A program made the position numbers and the translations under genes. Positions 41,131-49,889 of a stretch of 64,000 nt of DNA are shown one piece after another; the first letter of the stretch is position 1, and the number at the start of each line of letters is the position of its first letter. This DNA is from JAEUIX01 sp046156035 (GTDB taxonomy: Bacteria > Planctomycetota > Phycisphaerae > Phycisphaerales > UBA1924). Under the pieces are notes generated by a model. That model saw only the letters and a list, made by a program, of their open reading frames with translations, ran no database searches and was not told where the DNA came from. The DNA lies in the NCBI GenBank assembly GCA_046156035.1, contig JBJXEW010000022.1, positions 1 to 64,000 of the forward strand, given 5' to 3'.

Positions 41131-43104
41131 ATGATGAAGATGCACGTTCGTGCGGCAGTTCTGACTCTTGTTGCTTTCCTGCTCCCGGGCATCGCGGCCG
41201 CGCAGCCGGTTGAGTGGACCGGGCACGCAGTTGTACCCTCCGCGAGAACGGGGCATGCGATGGCCTACGACGCGGCCCGCGGTGTGACCGTCCTGTTCGG
41301 GGGCAGCACCGGCGGCGCCGAGACCTGGGAATGGAACGGGACGGTTGGGGGGGCGTGGACCCAGCGCGCGGTCAGCGGCCCCTCGGCGAGACGGTTCCAT
41401 GCGATGGCCTACGACGCGGCCCGCGGCGTGACCGTCCTCTTCGGGGGGGAAAACATTGTTGGCTTGTTGCCCGCCGAGACATGGGAGTGGAACGGGACGG
41501 TGTGGACCCAGCGGGCGGTCATCGGCCCCTCGGCGAGACGGTTCCATGCGATGGCCTACGACGCGGCCCGCGGCGTGACCGTTCTCTTCGGGGGACAAGC
41601 CGCTGGTGCCATCATCAACGCCGAGACCTGGGTATGGAACGGGACGGTGTGGACCCAGCGCATGGTCAGCGGCCCCTCGCCGAGAACCAGCCCCGCGATG
41701 GCCTACGACGCGGCACGCGGCGTCACCGTCCTCTTCTGGGCCGGCGACATCGGAGCGAGCAGCGGCGAGACCTGGGAATGGAACGGGACGGGTGGGGGGG
41801 CGTGGACACAGCGGGCGATCAGCGGCCCCTCGACGAGAGCCTTTCACGCGATGGCCTACGACGCGGCCCGCGGTGTGACCGTCCTGTTCGGGGGCAGCAC
41901 CGGCGGCGCCGAGACCTGGGAATGGAACGGGACGGGTGTGGGGGCGTGGACACAGCACGCGGCTGTACCCTCGGCGAGATACTGGCACGCGATGGCCTAC
42001 GACGCGGCCCGCGGAGTCACCGTCCTCTTCGGGGGAATCGGCTACAACAGCGCCCTCAACGCCGAGACCTGGGAATGGAACGGAACGGCGTGGAGCCAGC
42101 GCATGGTCAGCGGGCCGTCTGCGAGATTCTTCCACAGCATGTCATACGACGCGGCCCGCGGCGTCACCGTCCTCTTCGGGGGATTCGACTACATCATCGG
42201 CCTGAGCAACGCCGAGACCTGGGAATGGAACGGAACGGCGTGGACCCAGCGCGTGGTCAGCGGCCCCTCGGAGAGATCCCAGCATGCGATGGCCTACGAC
42301 GCGGCACGCGGCGTCACCGTCCTCTTCGGGGGAATCGACATCATCGGCAGGAGCAGCGCCGAGACCTGGGAATGGAACGGGACGGCCTGGACCCAGTACA
42401 TGGTCAGCGGCCCCTCGGAGAGAACCAGCCACGCGATGGCCTACGACGCGGCCCGCAGCGTGACCGTCCTCTTCGGGGGTCTCGATGTCATCGGCACGAG
42501 CAGCGCCGAGACCTGGGAATGGAACGGGACGGCGTGGACCCAGCGGGCGGTCAGCGGCCCCTCGGCGCGGAACAGCCACGCGATGGCCTACGACGCGGCC
42601 CACGGCGCGACCGTCCTCTTCGGGGGATATATTGGTGACGGCAACTTCGAGAACGACGAGACCTGGGAATGGAACGGGACGGCGTGGACCCAGCACATAG
42701 TCAGCGGCCCCTCGGCGAGAGAGCGCCACGCGATGGCCTACGACGCGGCCCGCGGCGTCACCGTCCTCTTCGGGGGACGCGATGATTTCGGCTTCATCAA
42801 CGGCGACACCTGGGAGTTGGGCGTGCCGACAGGATGCCCGCTCGACTACAACCTCGACACGGTCGTGAACCCCGACGACCTGGGCGACTTCATCACCGAC
42901 TACTACACCGTACCGCACATCGCTGGCCCGAGCGGTTACGCGATTCTGTGCCCGGAGAATGCCCCGCCCTACGACGCGGGGTACAAGACGGCCTACACGC
43001 CTGATCTGAGCGGCCAGTGCAACCCGCCCTTCCCCGATAACCTGGGTGACTTCATCACCGACTACTTCTTGCTCCCAGACGGCTTTTCCTGCAATCCCCT
43101 CTGA
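41131..43104 (+). CDS. Secreted kelch-like repeat protein with dockerin-like C-terminus
   Basis: A 657-residue exported protein (signal peptide 1-25, AAVLTLVAFLLPGIAAAQP). Eleven repeats of about 50-57 residues follow, each built around HAMAYDAARGVTVLFGG and ETWEWNGT.WTQR.VSGPSAR, which should form kelch-type beta-propeller blades. The DNA copies are nearly identical, so the array expanded recently. The last 95 residues contain two NPDDLGDFITDYY / PDNLGDFITDYF motifs after GCPLDYNLDT, a dockerin-like or EF-hand-like module typical of Phycisphaerae secreted proteins. Ligand or partner unknown; a cell-surface or extracellular binding role is likely. Confidence 0.85.
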   Translation: MMKMHVRAAVLTLVAFLLPGIAAAQPVEWTGHAVVPSARTGHAMAYDAARGVTVLFGGSTGGAETWEWNGTVGGAWTQRAVSGPSARRFHAMAYDAARGVTVLFGGENIVGLLPAETWEWNGTVWTQRAVIGPSARRFHAMAYDAARGVTVLFGGQAAGAIINAETWVWNGTVWTQRMVSGPSPRTSPAMAYDAARGVTVLFWAGDIGASSGETWEWNGTGGGAWTQRAISGPSTRAFHAMAYDAARGVTVLFGGSTGGAETWEWNGTGVGAWTQHAAVPSARYWHAMAYDAARGVTVLFGGIGYNSALNAETWEWNGTAWSQRMVSGPSARFFHSMSYDAARGVTVLFGGFDYIIGLSNAETWEWNGTAWTQRVVSGPSERSQHAMAYDAARGVTVLFGGIDIIGRSSAETWEWNGTAWTQYMVSGPSERTSHAMAYDAARSVTVLFGGLDVIGTSSAETWEWNGTAWTQRAVSGPSARNSHAMAYDAAHGATVLFGGYIGDGNFENDETWEWNGTAWTQHIVSGPSARERHAMAYDAARGVTVLFGGRDDFGFINGDTWELGVPTGCPLDYNLDTVVNPDDLGDFITDYYTVPHIAGPSGYAILCPENAPPYDAGYKTAYTPDLSGQCNPPFPDNLGDFITDYFLLPDGFSCNPL

Positions 43105-43198
43105 TGCTCAGGGCGGCTCTGGCCGCGGGGCAGCCGAACCACAGGCAGTTCCGCCTTCGGCGACCCAGCCTGTGCCACACGCGCATCGCACTCACGTC

Positions 43199-43906
43199 TT
43201 ACCGCCCCACCAGCGCCGCCCCCGCCGCGTGCTTGAGCGCACCATCCGCCAGGAGCGCCACCGCGTCGTAGCAGGGCAGCGGGCAGTTGTGCTCGCCGAT
43301 CAGCAGCGGCGCTTCGGAGCAGGCGATGACCACAGCCTCGGCCCCGCGGTCTGCAAGGCGTTTCACGGCGTCCAGCAGCCGCGCACGAGATTCTTCCACG
43401 ATCTCGCCGTGCACCAACTCGCGGAAGATGATCGTGTCGATGGCCTCGGCATCGGTCGCTTCCGGCGCGATCACCTTCACGCCCTTCAGCCCAAGGTGCG
43501 TCTGGTACGTGGAGCCGAACATCACCATCTTCGTGCCCAGCACGCCCACCACCTTGCGGCCGTCGGCCGCGACGCGTGCCGCCACCAGGTCCGTCATCGT
43601 GAGCCACGGAATGGCCGAGCCCGTTTCGGCCAGCGGCACACCGTGCTGGATCACGTTGTCGGGCGTGATGCAGAACTCCGCGCCGGCCTTGGCCAGCACG
43701 GCCGCGCTCTGCCGCAGCAACTCACCCACGGTGTGCCAGTCATCTCGCAGCACCGCGCCAAGATACAACTCAAACGGCTGGTTGTGCAGCGTGACGGCCG
43801 GGTGGCCCGTGTCGCCCAGCAGCGCGCAGGCGCGCCGGTGAATCTCGCGATAGCAGAGCGCTGTTCCTTCCGGACTCACCGCCACGATGCCGATGTGCTT
43901 GGGCAA
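43199..43906 (-). CDS. Aspartate/glutamate racemase family protein
   Basis: From TTG 43906 (GGGAG eight bases upstream) the protein has 235 residues and opens PKHIGIVAVSPEG. The two-domain racemase fold is recognisable, with IPWLTMTDLVAA and VVGVLGTKMVMFGSTYQTHL in the middle and AVVIACSEAPLLI near the C-terminus carrying the second catalytic Cys. The first catalytic cysteine position is occupied by Asp (ITPDNVIQHG in place of PCNT.H), a variant I recall from part of the family. A different acid/base pair, or another isomerase or hydrolase activity, is possible. Confidence 0.75.
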   Translation of the reverse strand: MPKHIGIVAVSPEGTALCYREIHRRACALLGDTGHPAVTLHNQPFELYLGAVLRDDWHTVGELLRQSAAVLAKAGAEFCITPDNVIQHGVPLAETGSAIPWLTMTDLVAARVAADGRKVVGVLGTKMVMFGSTYQTHLGLKGVKVIAPEATDAEAIDTIIFRELVHGEIVEESRARLLDAVKRLADRGAEAVVIACSEAPLLIGEHNCPLPCYDAVALLADGALKHAAGAALVGR

Positions 43907-44012
43907 GGCAGAACTCCCGCACGCGAAGGCCGCGGCCGCAACAGGCACGCGCGAACACGCAGAGAGTCTAGTGGCACGCCGCGTGCCGGTGGACAACACG
44001 CCCAAGATCGGC

Positions 44013-44142
44013 CGTGCCACCGATCGCAGATTCGCCGTGGCGAACTTTCGAGGCCCGGCGAGAAAGTCGGTGTCGGCCCTCCCGTGCCACCGATCGCAGA
44101 TTCGCCGTGGCGAACTTTCGAAGCCTCGCGAGAAAGTCGGTG
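44013..44142. repeat. Direct repeat of a 60-bp element
   Basis: Two copies (44013-44072 and 44083-44142) share their first 37 bases and last 12 bases exactly; each contains the hairpin TCGCCGTGGCGA. They are followed at 44178-44240 by tandem CCGTC / CTCCGTC words. The region lies between the divergent racemase and purN genes. Confidence 0.75.
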
Positions 44143-44248
44143 CCCAGCGCCCCGGCATCAACGTCGATTCCACGAAACTCCGTCCCCCCGTCCCCCCGTC
44201 GCTCCGTCCCTCCGTCGCTTCGTCACTCCGTCACTTCCCGACTTCCTC

Positions 44249-44254
44249 TACCCT
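44249..44254 (+). promoter_or_regulatory. -10-like TACCCT, purN
   Basis: TACCCT ends 5 nt before GTG 44260; leaderless candidate. Confidence 0.45.
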
Positions 44255-44259
44255 CCCCC

Positions 44260-44844
44260 GTGCCACCCTCCGCCTCCATCGCGCCACTGGCCGTCCTCCT
44301 CTCCGGCTCCGGCCGCACGCTCGACAACCTCCTCGCCGCCATCGCCAACGGCACCCTCCCCGCCCGCATCGCCGTCGTGATCGCCTCCAAAGAATGCCTC
44401 GGCGCTGAAAAAGCACGCAAGGCCGGCATCCCCACGCACGTTCTGCCGGGCGTGATCGCCCCTCCGGTTCTCGCGCCCATTCTGGAAGCGGCCAACGCCC
44501 GCTTCATTGTCCTCGCGGGATACCTCAAACTCCTCCCCATCCCGCGCGGCTACGAAGGCCGCGTCGTCAACATCCACCCCGCGCTCCTCCCCGACTTCGG
44601 CGGCCCCGGCATGCACGGCCGCAAGGTGCATGAGGCCGTGCTCGCGTCGGGCGCCAAACTCAGCGGCTGCACGGTTCACCTCTGCGATGACCGCTTCGAC
44701 ACCGGCCCCATTCTCCTCCAGCGCGTCTGCCCCGTCATCGACGGCGACACGCCCGACACGCTCGCGGCACGGGTCTTCGAGCAGGAATGCCTCGCCTATC
44801 CCGAGGCCCTGCGGCGACTGATCGCCAAGGATCAGTCAACTTGA
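44260..44844 (+). CDS. purN: Phosphoribosylglycinamide formyltransferase
   Basis: A 194-residue PurN (212 in E. coli) started at GTG 44260. It transfers a formyl group from 10-formyl-THF to GAR in purine synthesis. Features: AVLLSGSGRTLDNLLAAI phosphate-binding loop, VIASKECLGAEKA, the catalytic NIHPALLPDFGGPGMHG (Asn and His), and the Asp in VHLCDDRFDTGPILLQ. The stop overlaps the TTG start of the next gene. Confidence 0.94.
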   Translation: MPPSASIAPLAVLLSGSGRTLDNLLAAIANGTLPARIAVVIASKECLGAEKARKAGIPTHVLPGVIAPPVLAPILEAANARFIVLAGYLKLLPIPRGYEGRVVNIHPALLPDFGGPGMHGRKVHEAVLASGAKLSGCTVHLCDDRFDTGPILLQRVCPVIDGDTPDTLAARVFEQECLAYPEALRRLIAKDQST

Positions 44845-46373
44845 ACGGACATGCCCGCACACGCCGCGCCCCCCCGCGACGCGCCCTCGCGCGTTTTGCC
44901 CTCGCTCTCCCAGCGCTGGTAGCGTGGCTCGGCGTGTTGTTGTTGGCGCTTCCTGCTTCCGCCGCGCCGCCAAAGGCCGACAAGGTGGAACGCGCGGAGG
45001 CCGCCTTCTTCGAGGCCTTCAACGACAAGGACTGGCCCAAGGCGATCGACGCGGCACGTTTCTGGGCCTCCGTGGACCCTGACGATTACGTGCCCCGCTA
45101 CAACCTCGCCACGCTTCTGGGGGCAACCGGCAAGCCGGATGAGGCGGCGGAGCAACTCGCCGCGGCGGTGGAGCGGGGCTTTGCCGATCGCCGCCGCCTC
45201 GACACCGACCCCGGCCTGCGCCCCGTGCGCGAGTCGCCCGCGTACGCAACGCTGATCGAGCGTTGGCCCGCGCTGCTGGATGCGCAACTCGACCGCCAAC
45301 TTGCCCGCGCCAACACGTGGTGGTCCACCGCGTACAGCACCGCCAGAGACGGGCAACTGCGCGTGGCCTACGCCTCGGCGTTCAGCCCGCAGGCCTTCGG
45401 ACGCGCGCGCGACGAGATGACACGCCTGTCGCAATGGTGGGAGGCGAGCGTGCTGCCCGAAGGCACGCCCGGCGTGAGTGTTGACCCGCAACGGCCCGAC
45501 CCGTGGGTGCTGGTGGTGCTGCCTTCGCGCATGGATTACAACAAGTGGGCGGCCAAGCGCTGGCCGCGGGCCTCCGGCGCGACCAGCCTTGTCGCAGGGA
45601 TTTACGACCACTACGAGCGGCAACTGGTGGCCCAGGATGTGGGCGGCACGCTGCGGCACGAGTTCCTTCACGCCCTGCACTGGCGGCATCAGGATCGGCT
45701 GCGGCAGGACCACCCGATCTGGATTCAGGAGGGCCTCTGCTCGCTGGTTGAGGATGTGGAGGTGGCCGCCGACGAAACGCTCCGCCCGGTGCCCAGTTGG
45801 CGCACCAACTCGCTCAAGGCGCTCGTGCGCAGCGGCAAGGCCCCGAGCATTTCGCGCCTGCTGGAGATGTCGCAGGACACGTTCGTCGGTACGGCTCCGC
45901 TCGCCAACTACGCGCTCGCCCGGGCAGTGTTTCTCTACCTCGCAGACCGCGGCAAACTGCGCGCGTGGTACACCGACTACACGCAGAACTTTCGCGAAGA
46001 CCGCACCGGCCGGGCCGCGCTGGAGCGCGTGCTGGGCAAGCCGCTGGCAGACATCGAGCGAGACTTTCGCGCCTGGGTGCGGGCCCTGCCCGAGGTCGCT
46101 ACCGCCAACAAGCCCGGCGGGGCCATGTTCCCCGGCACCTACGAGAACGGCATCGGCGAGGGTGTGGTGGTGAAGCGCGCCGGCCGCGGCACGGGCCTGG
46201 CCGACGGCGATGTGATCGTGGAGATCGCCGGCCAGCCTGTCACCGACCTCAACGACCTGACCCGCGTGCTGGGCGACTTCGAGCCGGGATCAAGGGTTGA
46301 TCTCCGCTTCCGGCGCGGGAAGGGCAGGAGCGGGCAGATGCAGACCGCCACGCTGACGCTTGTGGCCCGCTGA
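44841..46373 (+). CDS. Secreted gluzincin-type protein with PDZ domain
   Basis: From TTG 44841, overlapping the purN stop (TTGA), the protein has 510 residues. A signal peptide (ALPALVAWLGVLLLALPASAAPP) leads into a TPR-like helical region (residues 50-110). The central part contains TLRHEFLHALHWRH followed about 20 residues later by WIQEGLCSLVED, which is the HExxH..E layout of gluzincin peptidases related to DUF1570/peptidase-MA-like proteins. Residues from about 425 form a PDZ domain with GTGLADGDVIVEIAGQPVTDLNDL. Substrate unknown; extracytoplasmic. Confidence 0.75.
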   Translation: MNGHARTRRAPPRRALARFALALPALVAWLGVLLLALPASAAPPKADKVERAEAAFFEAFNDKDWPKAIDAARFWASVDPDDYVPRYNLATLLGATGKPDEAAEQLAAAVERGFADRRRLDTDPGLRPVRESPAYATLIERWPALLDAQLDRQLARANTWWSTAYSTARDGQLRVAYASAFSPQAFGRARDEMTRLSQWWEASVLPEGTPGVSVDPQRPDPWVLVVLPSRMDYNKWAAKRWPRASGATSLVAGIYDHYERQLVAQDVGGTLRHEFLHALHWRHQDRLRQDHPIWIQEGLCSLVEDVEVAADETLRPVPSWRTNSLKALVRSGKAPSISRLLEMSQDTFVGTAPLANYALARAVFLYLADRGKLRAWYTDYTQNFREDRTGRAALERVLGKPLADIERDFRAWVRALPEVATANKPGGAMFPGTYENGIGEGVVVKRAGRGTGLADGDVIVEIAGQPVTDLNDLTRVLGDFEPGSRVDLRFRRGKGRSGQMQTATLTLVAR

Positions 46374-46379
46374 CGGCGC

Positions 46380-47414
46380 TCACGGCTCACCCCCTTCACG
46401 CCGCGTGTGTTCGCCGAGGCGATGGCGCTCGGCCTCGCCAAGGCGTTGGCGTTCCAGGGCCTCGGCCACGAAGCGCGCTTCCTTCTCCTCGCGCTCGATG
46501 TCGTTGGCCACACTCCACCGGCAACTCGAACCCAGCGACCAGACGCTCGCCACAAAGCGGAAGCACGGGTAGAAGATGAACGCGACGCAGAGCACGAAGA
46601 GGAACGTGCCCTGGAAGCCGCCGGTGGTCATGGTGAATGTGGGCACGGCCTTGATGATCAGGTTCTGCGGCAGCAGCAGCACAGGCCCCAGCAGCACCAG
46701 GATCGGCAGCAGGAACATGGTCTGCACCGCGCGGTTGGCCGCCATGTCATCGCACACCACCATGCCGACATCGCGCAGGTGGGCGCAGCACGCGGCGTTC
46801 GCCAGCGTCGCGAAGAAGAGTGCCCCGTACCCCCACGCGGCCAGGCTCGCGCCCGCGGGCGTGTCGGCCCCGCCCTGCTGCACGCTGGCGATGATGAACA
46901 CCAGCGGCAACGCCCAGCACGCGGCACACACGCGAACGAGCGTGGGCCAGAAGAAAAACTTGCCGACCATAATGCCGCGCAGTTCGTGGGCGGTGGCTTG
47001 GGCGCTCGCGGCGTCGCGCGGCACGCCGGGCACGGGCGGCGTGAGAATGACGAAGCCCAGCGTCCAGAGCACGACACCGGGCAAGGCGACGAAGAGCGCA
47101 GTGCCGCTGGCCAGCGCCATCAGGTCCGCGATCTTGAACGCCACCCAGTTCTGCGAGCGCACAAAGAGCAGCGCCCACACCACGGCCATGGGCCCGGCAA
47201 ACACCACCAGCCCCGCGCTGATGCACGTGGCACCCAGCGCCAGCCGCCGGCGCACCGGGCGGGGCAGGTCGTTCACATGCAGGAGCGGGCGGGCCTCCAG
47301 CGTGCGCTTGCGGGGAGGCTCGGGAAGCGGCACAGAACCCGCGTCGGCTGGCGGCGGCGAGCCACCCTCGCGTTTACGGATCTGCTCAAGAAGCCAGGCC
47401 GGATCGACTGCCAT
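46380..47414 (-). CDS. Polytopic membrane protein, unknown function
   Basis: From ATG 47414 (GGAG six bases upstream) 344 residues. A soluble, Pro-rich N-terminus (residues 1-50) is followed by about six hydrophobic segments, including GATCISAGLVVFAGPMAVVWALLFV and FLLPILVLLGPVLLLPQNLII, and a charged helical C-terminus (EEKEARFVAEALERQRLGEAERHRLGEH). I recognise no family. It is tandem with the zinc-ribbon membrane gene at 47458 and similar in layout but lacks the ribbon. Confidence 0.65.
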   Translation of the reverse strand: MAVDPAWLLEQIRKREGGSPPPADAGSVPLPEPPRKRTLEARPLLHVNDLPRPVRRRLALGATCISAGLVVFAGPMAVVWALLFVRSQNWVAFKIADLMALASGTALFVALPGVVLWTLGFVILTPPVPGVPRDAASAQATAHELRGIMVGKFFFWPTLVRVCAACWALPLVFIIASVQQGGADTPAGASLAAWGYGALFFATLANAACCAHLRDVGMVVCDDMAANRAVQTMFLLPILVLLGPVLLLPQNLIIKAVPTFTMTTGGFQGTFLFVLCVAFIFYPCFRFVASVWSLGSSCRWSVANDIEREEKEARFVAEALERQRLGEAERHRLGEHTRREGGEP

Positions 47415-47457
47415 GCGGGCTCCGTGTGAGGAGAGTTGATGGGTGCGTCCGCGAAGG

Positions 47458-48423
47458 TCACTGCCCGCCGAAAACCTGAGGGCTGGCTGTGTGCTTGGGG
47501 ATCGGGTTGCTGATCGGTTCACCGTCCTGCGGAAGTTTGAAGCGTTCATCCGTCCGCAGCAGCAGGCGCTGCGCGGCATTCTCGGCATCACGCTGATTCC
47601 GGACCGACCAGCGGAACATGCCCGCCATCTGGCCCAGCGCCGCCATGAGCCAGCCCACAAGGCCGATGGAGGCGAGCGACATGAGGAGCACGACGACCGC
47701 GAGCACGGGTGGCAGGCGACCGGTCAGCCCAACCGTCTGCAGGATGAACACCGGGGGCAGCGTCCACGCGAGCACGAGCAGGCGTTCGTGGAGTTTGTCG
47801 TCATTCACGCTCTGGAGCGTTCGGACCAGCACCAGCATGGTCGGCACAAGCCCGAGAATGGCGACGATTCCGCACGCGAACGACGCCTCGCGGGCGAAGG
47901 GCGCGGCGGCGGGCAGGCGTGCGAGCGCGAAGACCAGCGCGGCCGCCACGAACCAGAGGGCCTGGGTCGCGATGGCCCAGCCGTTGAGCAGGAGTCGGGG
48001 CCAGTTGACACGCGCCTGCTCTTCGAGTTCCGCTGGTTTGTACAGGCACAGCATGAGCACGCCCGCAAACCAGCAGGCTCCGCCCGTCGCCGCCCCGGCA
48101 AACACCACATTGGCGGTCCAGAACCGCAGGGCCCCGTGCCGGGCCGCGGGCATGAACGGCCACGAGAGCGACATGAGCACGCACCCCACGAACATGGCGA
48201 ATGCCGCGAGAGCCAGTGCCCACAGCAGCGAGGCCGGAAGCAACAAGATCGTGCTGCCGCCGCGCCCGGCACGCGCAAATCCGCGGATGGGCGTGCCGCA
48301 CTCAGGACAGATTCCTGTGCGTTTCAAGCCGATGAGGTTGTACCCGCACTTGGCGCAAGGAGCGTCGTGGGCGATCTTGCCACCCTTCACGCGGTCCCGC
48401 AGCCAGCGTTCGTCAACGGGCAT
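47458..48423 (-). CDS. Zinc-ribbon polytopic membrane protein (CGYNL family)
   Basis: A 321-residue protein started at ATG 48423. Residues 18-40 form the ribbon APCAKCGYNLIGLKRTGICPECGTPIRG, then about seven hydrophobic segments starting with TILLLPASLLWALALAAFAMFVGCVLM. It shares its ribbon pattern with the 35067 protein but differs in the membrane part. TATATT ends 5 nt before the ATG, the best -10 of the leaderless set. Function unknown. Confidence 0.75.
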   Translation of the reverse strand: MPVDERWLRDRVKGGKIAHDAPCAKCGYNLIGLKRTGICPECGTPIRGFARAGRGGSTILLLPASLLWALALAAFAMFVGCVLMSLSWPFMPAARHGALRFWTANVVFAGAATGGACWFAGVLMLCLYKPAELEEQARVNWPRLLLNGWAIATQALWFVAAALVFALARLPAAAPFAREASFACGIVAILGLVPTMLVLVRTLQSVNDDKLHERLLVLAWTLPPVFILQTVGLTGRLPPVLAVVVLLMSLASIGLVGWLMAALGQMAGMFRWSVRNQRDAENAAQRLLLRTDERFKLPQDGEPISNPIPKHTASPQVFGGQ

Positions 48424-48428
48424 GACCC

Positions 48429-48434
48429 AATATA
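48429..48434 (-). promoter_or_regulatory. -10-like TATATT, 48423 gene
   Basis: TATATT ends 5 nt before ATG 48423, without Shine-Dalgarno; leaderless candidate. Confidence 0.55.
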
Positions 48435-48440
48435 CCGCAA

Positions 48441-49250
48441 TCACACCGGCGCGTGTTGCACGGACGCGACGGCATTCGTGAACATCGTCAGGCCCGGTGT
48501 GGGCCCGCGCAGCGTGTGTGGCTCGAAGCGCGTCCAGAAGGGGTGGCGGGTCCACTCCAAGTAGCGCTCCGGGTGGGGCATGAGCGCGAAGATGCGGCCG
48601 GAGGGGTCGCAGATGCCGGCGATGTCATCCGTCGAGCCGTTGGGGTTGTCATCCGGCGCGTAGCGGAGGGCGATCTGGCCGTGGGCCTTGAGCCGCGCCA
48701 GTGTCGCGGGCGAGTCGGCAACGAAGCGCCCCTCGCCGTGGCCGATCGGGAGCATCATCGAATCCGGAAAGCCGGCGAACGTCTCGCTCAGGCGGCGCGT
48801 CCAGATGCAGACGGTTTCGGGGACGGGGGCCACGCGCACCCAGCGATCAATGAAGCGGCCACCCGCGTTGAACGTCAGGCTTGTCTCCTGAGCGGGCGGC
48901 GTCTCCTGCCAGTGCCCATCCGCCGGTCCCGGCAGCAGGCCCGCCTGCACCATCACCTGAAAACCGTTGCACGCGCCGATCATGGGCACCCCGCGCTGCG
49001 CGGCAGCGCGGAGCGCGGGGTAGAGGTGCTCACGCAAACGCAGCGCGAAGATGCGCCCGCTGGCCACATCGTCTCCGTAACTGAAGCCACCCGGGAAACC
49101 AATCAGATCGTGCCGCTCGACGAGCGCGGGTGTGTTGAGCAGGCGGTCGAGGGGAACCAGTTCAGGCGTCGCCCCGGCCGCCGCAAACGCGCGGCACATC
49201 TCCGAATCGCAGTTGGTTCCCGGTGCGCGAATGACAAGTGCCGAAGGCAT
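48441..49250 (-). CDS. purQ: Phosphoribosylformylglycinamidine synthase, glutaminase subunit
   Basis: From ATG 49250 the protein has 269 residues and belongs to the class I amidotransferases. ALVIRAPGTNCDSEM opens it, DLIGFPGGFSYGDDVASGR follows, the nucleophile Cys lies in MIGACNGFQVM, and the His and Glu in LMPHPER. It supplies ammonia to PurL for FGAM formation. It is longer than the Bacillus form (227) because of an insert between the Cys and the C-terminal half. TATCTT lies 5 nt upstream of the ATG. Confidence 0.92.
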   Translation of the reverse strand: MPSALVIRAPGTNCDSEMCRAFAAAGATPELVPLDRLLNTPALVERHDLIGFPGGFSYGDDVASGRIFALRLREHLYPALRAAAQRGVPMIGACNGFQVMVQAGLLPGPADGHWQETPPAQETSLTFNAGGRFIDRWVRVAPVPETVCIWTRRLSETFAGFPDSMMLPIGHGEGRFVADSPATLARLKAHGQIALRYAPDDNPNGSTDDIAGICDPSGRIFALMPHPERYLEWTRHPFWTRFEPHTLRGPTPGLTMFTNAVASVQHAPV

Positions 49251-49255
49251 GAGTG

Positions 49256-49261
49256 AAGATA
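49256..49261 (-). promoter_or_regulatory. -10-like TATCTT, purQ
   Basis: TATCTT ends 5 nt before ATG 49250; leaderless candidate. Confidence 0.5.
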
Positions 49262-49438
49262 GGAAGGCACTGGGCACGGGGCGGGCGCTGCGGCCCGGCC
49301 ATCTCGCCCACCCGGGCCACGCCCACCGACACCATCATGTCAGTGCCGCGCATATCGCCGCGGATTTTCACTTGCCGCCGCGCACGCACGCGGTATGGTC
49401 GGTTGTCGTTGCTCCCGCGCCACACACCGAGGTGCCCG

Positions 49439-49831
49439 ATGCCCAACCTTCTCCTCCCCGATATCCCGCTGCCAGAACTTCTCGCGGCCCGCAAGCAGGC
49501 CTTCCGCACGCTCTGCCTGCTCGCCACAGACCTCGACAACCAGCAGCAGGCGCGCCTCGCGGCCATGGCGTTGCTCGCCATCCCGCTGCCGGATTCTGAG
49601 GCGGCGGTTCCCGCGCCGCGCCCCTCGCGCGTGGAACAGGTCCGGCGCGAGCCCGCCTCAACCCCGCCCCCGGCGGTTGGATCAGCCGCCGGAGTGGGCG
49701 TTACGCCCCGGCAATTGCCCACCACCGCCGCGCCCCGGCCCTTGCTTGCAGCAGCCCAACGGCTCCTCGCGCTCACACAGAAGAAACCATCACACGCCCA
49801 ACGTCTGCTGGCACGGGCAGGCAGCGGTTAG
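49439..49831 (+). CDS. Hypothetical protein
   Basis: A 130-residue frame from ATG 49439, with an AGGTG ribosome-binding-like site and a TATGGT hexamer about 40 nt upstream. The N-terminal 55 residues (LLLPDIPLPELLAARKQAFRTLCLLATDL) look like amphipathic helices; a Pro/Ala-rich linker follows, then a basic helical tail (LLAAAQRLLALTQKKPSHAQRLLARAG). No family recognised. The regulatory signals and open frame make it a plausible small gene. Confidence 0.5.
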   Translation: MPNLLLPDIPLPELLAARKQAFRTLCLLATDLDNQQQARLAAMALLAIPLPDSEAAVPAPRPSRVEQVRREPASTPPPAVGSAAGVGVTPRQLPTTAAPRPLLAAAQRLLALTQKKPSHAQRLLARAGSG

Positions 49832-49877
49832 CGCCGCCCACGCGGCACACGCCGCGCCCGGCGAGTGGTGATTCGTC

Positions 49878-49883
49878 TACCCT
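49878..49883 (+). promoter_or_regulatory. -10-like TACCCT, DUF1015 gene
   Basis: TACCCT ends 6 nt before ATG 49890; leaderless candidate. Confidence 0.5.
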
Positions 49884-49889
49884 CGGTTC

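Noticed and set aside
41056..42918. Two minus-strand open frames across the kelch repeats (359 and 258 codons)
   Set aside because: They are open only because the repeat unit has no stop in that frame; repeats of PFPGLG and AGRVVGHR mirror the sense repeats.
44013..44142. Repeat pair as a CRISPR array
   Set aside because: Only two 60-bp copies, a 10-bp gap and no cas genes; not a CRISPR array.
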